DNA of 5,234 bases from an uncultured Clostridia bacterium (GCA_947629995.1 CANRFX010000080.1:1-5234); one strand, 5' to 3'. Numbered from the stretch's first letter, positions 1 to 5,234 are shown. The notes: generated by a model not told the origin, from the sequence alone. Numbers and translations: made by a program.

Positions 1-175
1 CATATACTATTCTATTTTCTAAGCCCATTACAACATCTAGATTACGTAGCCCAATATCTGTATCTATTAGTGCTATTTTTTTGCCTTCTACTGCTAAGCT
101 TGCACCTAAATTTGCCGTTGTTGTTGTTTTTCCTACTCCACCTTTTCCTGATGTTATTACAATTACTTCTCCCAT
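1..175 (-). CDS. minD: MinD, septum-site-determining ATPase (N-terminal part, runs off left edge)
   Basis: Fifty-eight N-terminal residues are visible; the rest lies beyond the left edge. The protein begins [20 protein letters not shown], a deviant Walker A box (KGGVGKTT, residues 11-18) with signature lysine K11 and phosphate-binding K16. It continues with ANLGASLA, the Walker A' strand [14 protein letters not shown] (D38, D40) and [10 protein letters not shown], the pattern that separates MinD from ParA and Mrp/ApbC relatives. MinD is a membrane-cycling ATPase that recruits MinC to keep FtsZ rings away from the poles. The ATG start is fixed by a near-perfect AAGGAGGA at 181-188, five to six bases upstream. 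The gene has its own promoter about 50 bases upstream of the start, and no minC lies directly before it. Only the N-terminus is seen, so a MinD-like paralogue cannot be fully excluded. Confidence 0.93.
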   Translation of the reverse strand, partial: MGEVIVITSGKGGVGKTTTTANLGASLAVEGKKIALIDTDIGLRNLDVVMGLENRIVY

Positions 176-222
176 TTTTTTCCTCCTTAGAATTTTATTC
201 TAATTCTTTTTCTAATGTTTAT

Positions 223-251
223 ATAATATAACGAAAATTTTAAAAAGTCAA
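223..251 (-). promoter_or_regulatory. sigma-A promoter for minD
   Basis: On the minus strand there is a -35 box TTGACT (246-251), a 17-base spacer and a -10 box TATTAT (223-228). This is close to the consensus TTGACA-17-TATAAT. Transcription would start near position 216 and give a leader of about 40 bases containing the strong Shine-Dalgarno at 181-188. The placement directly upstream of minD and the ideal spacing support it. In such A/T-rich DNA a -10 box alone would mean little, but the -35 box and spacing make chance less likely. Confidence 0.72.
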
Positions 252-289
252 TGAATTTTTTGCTAAAATTACAGAAACATTTCTAAAAT

Positions 290-314
290 ATTACAATTTG
301 TTTACAAATGTAAT
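290..314. repeat. Imperfect inverted repeat, possible hairpin upstream of minD promoter
   Basis: Arms TTACAATTTG (291-300) and CAAATGTAA (305-313) pair around a TTTA loop with a single bulged A at 295. An outer A-T pair can be added at 290/314. On the plus strand it is followed by six T's (314-319), but no plus-strand gene ends here. On the minus strand it would follow the terminator at 353-377 and be followed by TATTTT, so it could act as a weak back-up terminator for the small membrane gene. It could also be a protein-binding site upstream of the minD promoter. It contains only two G-C pairs and could be chance. Confidence 0.3.
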
Positions 315-352
315 TTTTTAATTTTCAACTTTATGTTACTTTCTTATTGTAT

Positions 353-377
353 AAAAAAAACTAGTTTTTACTAGTTT
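353..377 (-). terminator. Intrinsic terminator of the small membrane protein gene
   Basis: Read on the minus strand, AAACTAGT (377-370) pairs perfectly with ACTAGTTT (365-358) around an AAAA loop. It is followed by five more T's (357-353), so the T-run is eight long counting the end of the stem. The hairpin starts about 20 bases after the stop codon at 397-399. On the plus strand no T-run follows, so it works in one direction only. The stem is A/T-rich with only two G-C pairs, as expected for this genome. It separates the small gene from minD, which has its own promoter. Confidence 0.8.
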
Positions 378-396
378 CCTTTATTCTTAAAAATTT

Positions 397-585
397 CTAT
401 ATAAAATATAAAATTAATCCTCCAACAAGTACAATTATAAATCCTAAAATTTTTAACCCATTTGATGCTTCATTTTGATCTCCAAATCCAAAAAATTTTT
501 TTGTTATAATTCGTGCATCATAAATAAATATAACTCCAAATAATACTATTATAATACCAATAAATTTTAGAACTATTTGCCACAT
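397..585 (-). CDS. Small two-helix membrane protein, function unknown
   Basis: I do not recognise this 62-residue protein by name. It is almost entirely two hydrophobic helices, residues about 4-22 (IVLKFIGIIIVLFGVIFIY) and 44-62 (LKILGFIIVLVGGLILYFI). They are joined by a polar, net-positive loop holding DARIITKKFFGFGDQNEAS (23-41). Both helices contain glycines suited to helix packing. There is no signal-peptidase or lipoprotein site and no catalytic motif. An in-frame ATG four codons upstream (595-597) would give 66 residues, but the Shine-Dalgarno-like AAAGGATG overlaps that ATG. The same element sits about nine bases before the ATG at 583-585, so I prefer the shorter form. The gene has its own promoter (620-648) and terminator (353-377), making it a single-gene transcript between recG and minD. 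That independent transcription argues it is a real gene. Confidence 0.7.
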   Translation of the reverse strand: MWQIVLKFIGIIIVLFGVIFIYDARIITKKFFGFGDQNEASNGLKILGFIIVLVGGLILYFI

Positions 586-619
586 TTTTATCAACATCCT
601 TTTTTATTTTTACATATTA

Positions 620-648
620 ATCATACTATTTAATACTGAAAAAGTCAA
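620..648 (-). promoter_or_regulatory. sigma-A promoter for the small membrane protein gene
   Basis: Minus-strand -35 TTGACT (643-648), 17-base spacer and -10 TATGAT (620-625). The predicted start near 613 leaves a short leader. From that start the upstream ATG (597) would have no room for a proper ribosome binding site, which supports the ATG at 585. The first ten bases, TTGACTTTTT, are identical to those of the minD promoter. No convincing G/C-containing terminator lies between recG and this promoter, so read-through from recG is also possible. Confidence 0.7.
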
Positions 649-692
649 ATGTCTATTTTTTTTATACAAAATAACACTTAATTTTTAAAAAA

Positions 693-2735
693 TTATATTT
701 CAATTCTATTCATAAATTTGTCTTTAACTAATTCCTTTAATAAGTTGTTTTCGTTGTTTTCTAATTTAGGATCTTCCGAAATAATTTTAATTGCTGCATT
801 TTGAACCATCTTTAATATTGGCATATCTTCAAATAAATTGGCTATTTTAAATTCTGGTAAGCCATGTTGCATAGTTCCAAAGAAATCGCCAGAGCCTCTT
901 AACTCTAGGTCTTTTTCAGATATTACAAATCCATCATTTGTCTTGCACATAACATTCATTCTTTCTTTTACTGTTTCACTTCTACCTTCATATTTTAATA
1001 TACAATAAGATTGAAATTCTCCTCTTCCTACTCTACCTCTTAATTGATGTAATTGTGCTAATCCAAATCTTTCAGCATTTTCAATGACCATAATATTACT
1101 ATTTGGTACATCAACACCTACTTCTATCACAGTTGTAGAAATTAAAATGTCTATCTCTCCATTTTTAAACTTCTCCATGATAGAATCTTTTTCCCTTGGT
1201 CTCATTTTTCCATGTATATATTCCACTTTGTATTGTGGAAAAACTTGTGTCTTATAAGTTTTGTATAATTTTTCAACAGATTTTAAATCTAATTCTTCAT
1301 TTTCTTCTACTAATGGGCACACTATATATGCCTGATGCCCTTCTTGCACCTGTTTTCCAATAAAACTATTTACTCTTTCAGTCATATTTTTCCTTACTGC
1401 AAAAGTTTCTACTTTTTTTCTATTTGGTGGCAATTCATCAATTATTGATATATCCAAATCACCATATAAAATTAATGCTAGAGTTCTTGGAATAGGCGTT
1501 GCTGTCATAACTAAAACATCTGGGTTTTTTCCTTTATTTGCAATTTTAGTTCTTTGTTTTACTCCAAACCTATGTTGCTCATCTGTTACAACTAAACCTA
1601 AATTTTTAAATTGCACATTTTCTTCTATAATTGCATGTGTTCCAATTAAAATATCAATTTCTCCATTTGATAATCTCTCTAATAATTCTTCTTTTTTCTT
1701 TTTTGATATTCCAGAAACCAAAAGTTCACATTTAATATTGAATTTTTCTAAAATTTTTTTAAAGTTTTCTAAATGTTGAGCTGCTAAAATTGCAGTTGGA
1801 GCCATAATTGCTGCTTGATATCCACATTTTACTGCTTTATAGGCAGCACACATAGCAACTACTGTTTTCCCTGATCCTACATCTCCTTGTAATAGTCTAT
1901 TCATAGATTTTTTAGATTCCATATCACTATCAATTTCTTCTAATACTCTAAGTTGTGCTTTTGTTAATTTAAATGGTAATTCATTTATTACATCTGACAT
2001 TTTGGCATCTTTTGTAAATTCAATTCCATTTTGTTCATTCATAACTTTATTTTTTATTTGTAACAAAGCAAGTTGTGTTGATAATAATTCTTCAAAAACA
2101 AATCTTTTTCTTGCTATTTCAAAATCTTTTAATTCTTTTGGAAAATGAATTTTTTTAGTAGCATTATTAATTTCTTCTAAATTGTATTGTTCTAATATGT
2201 AGTTTGGTAATGTTTCTTTTAATTTACCTTCTACTTCTAATAGTCCATTTTCCATAATTTTTCTTAATACATTTTGAGTTAATTTATAAGTTAGTGGATA
2301 AAGTGGTATTATTTTTCCAGTATTAAAATCCGTTTGTTCCTCATCAAATGCAGGAGAATTCATTGTTATTTTTCCAAAGTTATTAGTTATTTTTCCATAA
2401 AATTTATATTTTTCTCCTATTTTAAATTTAGTTTTTAAATAACTTTGATTAAACCACATAATTTCTGCTGTACCAGTTTCATCTCTAACAAGTAATTTTT
2501 GCATAGTTTTTCCCTTTAACCTAACATCTGAAAGTTTACCACAAGCAACCGCTTCAATTAAAGCATTTTCTCCATTTATACATTCTGCTATATTTTTTAC
2601 TTTACTTCTATCTTCATAAGCTCGTGGATAATATGTTATTAAATCTTTTAATGTAAATATTCCCAATCGATTTAATAATTCTGCTCGATTGGGTCCAACA
2701 CCTTTTACATATTTTATTTCTTTGTTTAAGTCCAT
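693..2735 (-). CDS. recG: RecG, ATP-dependent DNA helicase / branch-migration enzyme
   Basis: Complete 680-residue RecG, normal length for the family. RecG is a superfamily 2 double-strand DNA translocase that remodels stalled replication forks and Holliday junctions. The N-terminal helix-hairpin-helix-like segment (IKYVKGVGPNRAELLNRLGI, 7-26) leads into the OB-fold wedge domain (about 57-150), which splits the junction. Helicase motifs follow in order: GDVGSGKT Walker A (284-291), APTAILAAQH (312-321), DEQH motif II (385-388), TATPIPRTLA motif III (411-420), STTVIEVGVDVPN motif V (533-545) and QLHQLRGRVGR motif VI (561-571). The TRG translocation region contains ISEKDLELRGSGDFFGTMQHG (605-625). 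The ATG start is preceded by GGAAGGA, but about 12 bases away, slightly long; no better in-frame start is present. It is the last gene of the putative four-gene operon, 47 bases after the phosphoesterase. The frame is uninterrupted and contains no CGG codon, although the triplet occurs three times out of frame. Confidence 0.97.
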   Translation of the reverse strand: MDLNKEIKYVKGVGPNRAELLNRLGIFTLKDLITYYPRAYEDRSKVKNIAECINGENALIEAVACGKLSDVRLKGKTMQKLLVRDETGTAEIMWFNQSYLKTKFKIGEKYKFYGKITNNFGKITMNSPAFDEEQTDFNTGKIIPLYPLTYKLTQNVLRKIMENGLLEVEGKLKETLPNYILEQYNLEEINNATKKIHFPKELKDFEIARKRFVFEELLSTQLALLQIKNKVMNEQNGIEFTKDAKMSDVINELPFKLTKAQLRVLEEIDSDMESKKSMNRLLQGDVGSGKTVVAMCAAYKAVKCGYQAAIMAPTAILAAQHLENFKKILEKFNIKCELLVSGISKKKKEELLERLSNGEIDILIGTHAIIEENVQFKNLGLVVTDEQHRFGVKQRTKIANKGKNPDVLVMTATPIPRTLALILYGDLDISIIDELPPNRKKVETFAVRKNMTERVNSFIGKQVQEGHQAYIVCPLVEENEELDLKSVEKLYKTYKTQVFPQYKVEYIHGKMRPREKDSIMEKFKNGEIDILISTTVIEVGVDVPNSNIMVIENAERFGLAQLHQLRGRVGRGEFQSYCILKYEGRSETVKERMNVMCKTNDGFVISEKDLELRGSGDFFGTMQHGLPEFKIANLFEDMPILKMVQNAAIKIISEDPKLENNENNLLKELVKDKFMNRIEI

Positions 2736-2782
2736 ATTTAATACTATTCCTTCCCAATATACTAACTTTTTTCACAACTTAT

Positions 2783-3490
2783 TTATATTTTTAATAATTT
2801 AAAATTTAACCCATCTGCACTAACTAACTTAAATTCAATTCCCTCATACTTTCCTTCCACTGCTTCTTGAATTGATGTACTATGTAAGTGCCCATAATAA
2901 CATTTTTTAACATTATATTTTTTCATGATTTGAACAAATGGTGTTGTTTCATTTTTTTGTATATCTTGAGTTGTAATAGGAGGATAATGCATAAATACAA
3001 GAATTTCTTTTTCATTATTTTCGTTTAATTCTTCTGCTTTTTTTAATGACAATTCTAATCTTATTAATTCTCTTTTTAATAATTTTTTATCTTCTCCTTC
3101 TTCTTTTTGCCCCCATCCTCTTGTTCCTGCTATTATATAATTTTCAAATTTATATGCTGAATTATAAATAAAATCAATTGTATTAAAGTTATTTTCTTTT
3201 AAAAATTTTCTCATACTGGTTACAGTTGTCCACCAATAATCATGATTTCCCTTTAGTAATAATTTTTTTCCAGGTAATTGATTTAAATAAGAAAAATCTT
3301 CATAAGCGTCTTTTAAATATGTGGCCCATGAAAAATCACCAGGCAATATTACTAAATCTTCTGACATTACTTTTTCTATCCAATTTGATTTTATCTTTTC
3401 TTCATGATCTTTCCAATTTTCTCCAAATATACTCATTGGCTTCTTTTCATGAAAAGATAAATGTAAATCTCCTATTGTATAGACTGACAT
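2783..3490 (-). CDS. Metallophosphoesterase (COG1768 / CT488-like predicted phosphohydrolase)
   Basis: A 235-residue calcineurin-like phosphoesterase, probably a soluble cytoplasmic enzyme with two metal ions. All family metal motifs are visible: GDLHLS (D8, H10), LPGDFSWA (G51, D52), KGNHDYWW (GNHD 81-84), FMHYPP (H168) and YGHLHS (GHLH 200-203). Features such as KPMSIFGENWKDHEEKI and DFSWATYLKDAYEDF resemble the predicted-phosphohydrolase group COG1768; its substrate is not established as far as I know. The start is the ATG at 3488-3490, because an ideal AAGGAG (3497-3502) lies six bases upstream. A further in-frame ATG at 3509-3511 would add seven residues, but those codons contain the ribosome binding site, so it is unlikely. 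The site overlaps the tsaD stop codon (TAAGGAG), implying translational coupling. It is followed after 47 bases by recG. Confidence 0.88.
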   Translation of the reverse strand: MSVYTIGDLHLSFHEKKPMSIFGENWKDHEEKIKSNWIEKVMSEDLVILPGDFSWATYLKDAYEDFSYLNQLPGKKLLLKGNHDYWWTTVTSMRKFLKENNFNTIDFIYNSAYKFENYIIAGTRGWGQKEEGEDKKLLKRELIRLELSLKKAEELNENNEKEILVFMHYPPITTQDIQKNETTPFVQIMKKYNVKKCYYGHLHSTSIQEAVEGKYEGIEFKLVSADGLNFKLLKI

Positions 3491-3496
3491 TTTATT

Positions 3497-3502
3497 CTCC
3501 TT
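3497..3502 (-). promoter_or_regulatory. Ribosome binding site deciding the phosphoesterase start, overlapping tsaD stop
   Basis: AAGGAG, six bases before the ATG at 3490. Its first two bases are the last two of the tsaD stop codon TAA (3501-3503). Ribosomes ending tsaD would stop directly on the next initiation region. This makes the phosphoesterase start certain and suggests its translation depends partly on ribosomes completing tsaD, which in turn depends on passing three frame changes. Confidence 0.85.
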
Positions 3503-4508
3503 ACATTTCATTTAATTTTAAATTTGGTACAGCATTTAAATTCAAATTACTTCTAATTCCTGATATATAGTTGTAATACCCTGCTGATGCTATCATTGCT
3601 GCATTGTCTGTACATAATTTTAAATCTGGCATATAAACCTTAATTTGCCTTTCTTTTAATTTCATAAATTCTGTCCTTATATATGAATTGGCTGAAACTC
3701 CTCCTGCTAATGCAATGGTTTTTATACCTGTTTTAGAGATTGCTTTTTCTACATTTTCCATTAATGTTTCTGTTATTGTTTTTTGAAAACTAGCACATAA
3801 ATCTGATTTATTAATTTCGGGATTTTTATGATGTAAATTTATAATTGCTGTTTTTATTCCACTAAAACTAAAATCTAAACTCTCATCTTCAAAATGAGTT
3901 TTAGGAAGTTCAATATTGGCTTGTCCTTCTTTTGCTAACTTATCTACTTTTGGTCCTCCTGGATATCCGAAGTCCTACTACTCTTGCTACTTTATCAAAG
4001 GCTTCTCCAATTGCATCATCTCTAGTCTTTCCGAAGTACTTCAAATTCAGTATAATCTTTTACATAAATAATTGCGGTATTACCACCTGACATCATAATA
4101 CATAAAAATGGTGGCTTTAATTCTGGATAAGTTATATAATTTGCTGCAATATGGCCTTGAATATGATTAACTCCAACTAGTGGTATTTTGTTTGCAAAAG
4201 ATAATGCTTTAGCATAAGAAACACCTACTAGCAAAGCACCTACTAAACCTGGTCCATAAGTTGGTGTAATTGCATTAATTTTTTTTAACTCAATTTTTGC
4301 TTCTTTTAAAGCTTTTTTGGCTACCCTTGAAATTGCTTCTATATGATTCCTAGATGCTATCTCTGGCACTACTCCACCATATTTTTCATGGATTGGAATT
4401 TGTGTATCTATAATATTGGAAAGAACCTCTCTACCATTTTTTACAATGGCTACAGAGGTTTCATCACAACTTGTTTCAATTCCGCATTGTTAAAATATCT
4501 TTTTCCAC
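3501..4508 (-). CDS. tsaD: TsaD, tRNA N6-adenosine threonylcarbamoyltransferase, read through three +1 frame changes
   Basis: TsaD (Kae1/Qri7/YgjD family) transfers the threonylcarbamoyl group to A37 of tRNAs that read ANN codons, with TsaB and TsaE; it is essential in many bacteria. The GTG start at 4506-4508 has AAGGAG six bases upstream. Skipping the C's at 4484, 4033 and 3969 gives a 334-residue protein, normal for the family. It has [10 protein letters not shown] (9-18), [12 protein letters not shown] (45-56), [12 protein letters not shown] (84-95), the metal-binding HIQGH (115-119), MSGGNT (139-144), [18 protein letters not shown] (158-175), LGYPGGPK (179-186), [19 protein letters not shown] and CTDNAAMIA. 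Nothing is missing and no other stop or indel is seen, so purifying selection appears to act on the joined frame. Without skipping, translation would stop after 10 codons. Each skip occurs at CGG-A, resuming at GGA (Gly). Neighbours are an M50 protease upstream (41 bases) and a phosphoesterase downstream (10 bases); tsaB and tsaE are not here. A pseudogene or a systematic sequencing error are the alternatives, but the identical contexts and perfect motifs argue against random decay. Confidence 0.9.
3966..3972 (-). other. tsaD frame change 3: CTT-C-GGA (+1)
   Basis: Minus-strand context GTAGTAGGACTTCGGATATCC. Frame before: ...V V G L (CTT 3972-3970), then the zero-frame codon CGG (3969-3967). 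Frame after: GGA (3968-3966) Y P G G P K. Skipping C3969 restores the conserved GLGYPGGP motif. Without it, the ribosome would read CGG ATA TCC and reach TAA at 3940-3942. An AGGA lies immediately upstream of the CTT (3976-3973), reminiscent of a Shine-Dalgarno stimulator, but it is just part of GTA GGA. Confidence 0.85.
4030..4036 (-). other. tsaD frame change 2: CTT-C-GGA (+1)
   Basis: Minus-strand context GAAGTACTTCGGAAAGACTAG. Frame before: ...E F E V L (CTT 4036-4034), then the zero-frame codon CGG (4033-4031). Frame after: GGA (4032-4030) [11 protein letters not shown]. Skipping C4033 restores the strongly conserved LGKTRDDAxGEAFDK block. Without it, TAG follows at 4022-4024, four codons after the CTT. 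The octamer ACTTCGGA is identical to that at frame change 3, 64 bases away. Confidence 0.87.
4481..4487 (-). other. tsaD frame change 1: ATG-C-GGA (+1)
   Basis: Minus-strand context TTTTAACAATGCGGAATTGAA. Frame before: GTG start, then E K D I L T M (ATG 4487-4485), then the zero-frame codon CGG (4484-4482). Frame after: GGA (4483-4481) I E T S C D E T S, the family's N-terminal hallmark. Without skipping C4484, TGA follows at 4476-4478. The post-shift frame is closed upstream by a TAA only two codons before GGA, so no alternative start could supply this N-terminus; a frame change is needed. Confidence 0.85.
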
Positions 4509-4514
4509 TATTTA

Positions 4515-4520
4515 CTCCTT
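4515..4520 (-). promoter_or_regulatory. Ribosome binding site deciding the GTG start of tsaD
   Basis: AAGGAG, six bases (TAAATA) before GTG at 4508. It matches the strength and spacing of the phosphoesterase site. It matters because it places translation start eight codons before the first frame change, so that the short zero-frame leader VEKDILTM is clearly meant to be translated. Confidence 0.85.
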
Positions 4521-4549
4521 TTTGCTTGCAATGTTGAGAATTCTTTATT

Positions 4550-5234
4550 CTATACTCTAAATATTAATCTTCCTAAGTTCATTATTCCTGTTGATACTGC
4601 ATTTATTACTGGTGAAATTATTACACTTGCTATTCCTGTTATCCAAATTACTATAAATACAATATAAAATATTTGTTCATTATTTCTAAACCATTCTTTT
4701 GCATTATATGGTAAAAATGGCATAATTATTTTAGAACCATCAAGTGGTGGTAAAGGTATTAAATTAAAAATTCCTAAACCTATGTTAATTGCAATTGTAT
4801 ATTGTATTAATAACATGATAATATAACCAATTGTGGAGTCCATAAATGCTATTCCTGCAAATTTATATATCGCATAATAAATTAATGTAAATACAATTGC
4901 TAATATTAAGTTCATTGCAGGTCCTGCAACTGATACTATTGCTTCTCCTTTTTCCATTGAATATTTTCTTGTATAATTACTAGGATTTACATGTACTGGC
5001 TTTCCCCATCCAAATCCTGCTACTAATAGCATTAATCCTCCTATTGGGTCTATATGACTAAGTGGATTTAAACTTAATCTTCCTTCCATTTTAGCTGTAT
5101 TGTCTCCTAATTTGTATGCAGCATATCCATGTGCAAATTCATGGAAAGTAATTGCAATTAGTACCCCTGGTACACTAATTACTAAATTAAATAATGATGC
5201 TGGATTAGTTATATATTGTGCTAATGCAAATAAC
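4550..5234 (-). CDS. Site-2 protease family (M50) membrane zinc metalloprotease, N-terminus beyond right edge
   Basis: 227 residues are visible in an open frame that continues past the right edge; the family is about this size, so probably only a short N-terminal stretch is missing. It is an intramembrane zinc protease of the M50 family, in the short YwhC/YdgC-like form without a PDZ domain. The zinc site HEFAH (visible residues 31-35, catalytic E32) lies in the first hydrophobic helix (about 18-35). The conserved AGPAMN (103-108) starts a second helix (to about 123). A third (134-158) leads into NLIPLPPLDG (157-166), whose D165 is the third zinc ligand. A fourth helix spans about 189-210. 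The sequence MEGRLSLNPLSHIDPIGG (49-66) is typical of this subfamily. An internal ATG at 5087-5089 is not the start, since the active-site helix lies upstream of it. It appears to be the first visible gene of the tsaD operon, ending 41 bases before tsaD. Its substrate is unknown. Confidence 0.92.
   Translation of the reverse strand, partial: LFALAQYITNPASLFNLVISVPGVLIAITFHEFAHGYAAYKLGDNTAKMEGRLSLNPLSHIDPIGGLMLLVAGFGWGKPVHVNPSNYTRKYSMEKGEAIVSVAGPAMNLILAIVFTLIYYAIYKFAGIAFMDSTIGYIIMLLIQYTIAINIGLGIFNLIPLPPLDGSKIIMPFLPYNAKEWFRNNEQIFYIVFIVIWITGIASVIISPVINAVSTGIMNLGRLIFRV

Noticed and set aside
273..284. AGAAACATTTCT interrupted palindrome upstream of the minD promoter as an operator
   Set aside because: Arms are only five bases with one G-C pair each, no second copy is present in the window, and there is no known regulator match.
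680..694. A/T palindrome AATTTTTAAAAAATT at the recG stop as a terminator
   Set aside because: It contains no G-C pair, has a one-base centre and is not followed by a proper T-run after a stem; in DNA this A/T-rich such palindromes arise by chance.
731..2330. Out-of-frame CGG triplets in recG as hidden shift sites
   Set aside because: The recG frame runs uninterrupted through all of them (TCG GAA, ACG GAT), with conserved motifs on both sides, so no frame change is needed.
3226..3570. Plus-strand open frame of 114 codons
   Set aside because: It lies antisense across the phosphoesterase and the end of tsaD, has low-complexity Leu/Phe/Asn composition and no recognisable domain; it is a shadow of the A/T-rich minus-strand genes.
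3961..4036. CUUCGG at shift sites 2 and 3 as a stable UUCG tetraloop hairpin causing frameshifting
   Set aside because: Only the C-G closing pair forms; the next bases are A opposite A and the flanks do not pair, so no stem is supported. Site 1 lacks the motif.
3501..4508. tsaD as a decaying pseudogene or as two or three separate genes
   Set aside because: All conserved motifs are intact, joined length is normal, and the three breaks share one exact context. The fragments beginning at 4369 and 3761 lack credible ribosome binding sites and start in the middle of conserved TsaD blocks.
4343..4537. Plus-strand open frame of 64 codons
   Set aside because: It is antisense to the tsaD N-terminus, whose conserved sequence explains the region; no domain and no supporting signals.

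Overview
The window looks like a piece of a low-G+C Bacillota (Clostridia-type) chromosome. Intergenic DNA is almost pure A/T, arginine is mostly AGA, ribosome binding sites are strong AAGGAG type, the promoters are plain sigma-A type, and the genes are ordinary housekeeping genes of that group. Everything I can support as a gene lies on the minus strand, so transcription runs from the right end to the left end. LAYOUT in transcription order: (1) a site-2-protease-family membrane metalloprotease (M50), cut by the right edge; (2) tsaD, the tRNA t6A-synthesis gene, whose reading frame is interrupted three times; (3) a COG1768-like metallophosphoesterase; (4) recG, the ATP-dependent branch-migration helicase. 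These four are close together (gaps of 41, 10 and 47 bases) with no promoter or terminator visible between them, so they are probably one transcript. Next come (5) a 62-residue two-helix membrane protein of unknown function, with its own promoter and an intrinsic terminator, and (6) the start of minD, the division-site ATPase, with its own promoter, running off the left edge. MAIN OBSERVATION: tsaD (3501-4508) can only be read as a full, motif-complete 334-residue TsaD if the ribosome skips one base at three places (4484, 4033, 3969). At every place the skipped base is a C, the zero-frame codon is CGG, and the resumed codon is GGA (Gly). CGG occurs nowhere else in the window as an in-frame codon, although the triplet is present out of frame in minD and recG. 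All other genes are intact. Three independent random indels, or random assembly errors, would not be expected to share one context. The pattern suggests +1 frameshifting (or CGGA quadruplet decoding) at an unassigned or starved CGG codon. A systematic sequencing artefact remains the main alternative and can be tested with reads. The phrase 'programmed frameshift' is my inference; the three +1 discontinuities and their shared context are directly visible. No RNA genes, insertion sequences, CRISPR arrays or origins were seen. The longest stretch without a gene is the 221-base gap between minD and the small membrane gene.
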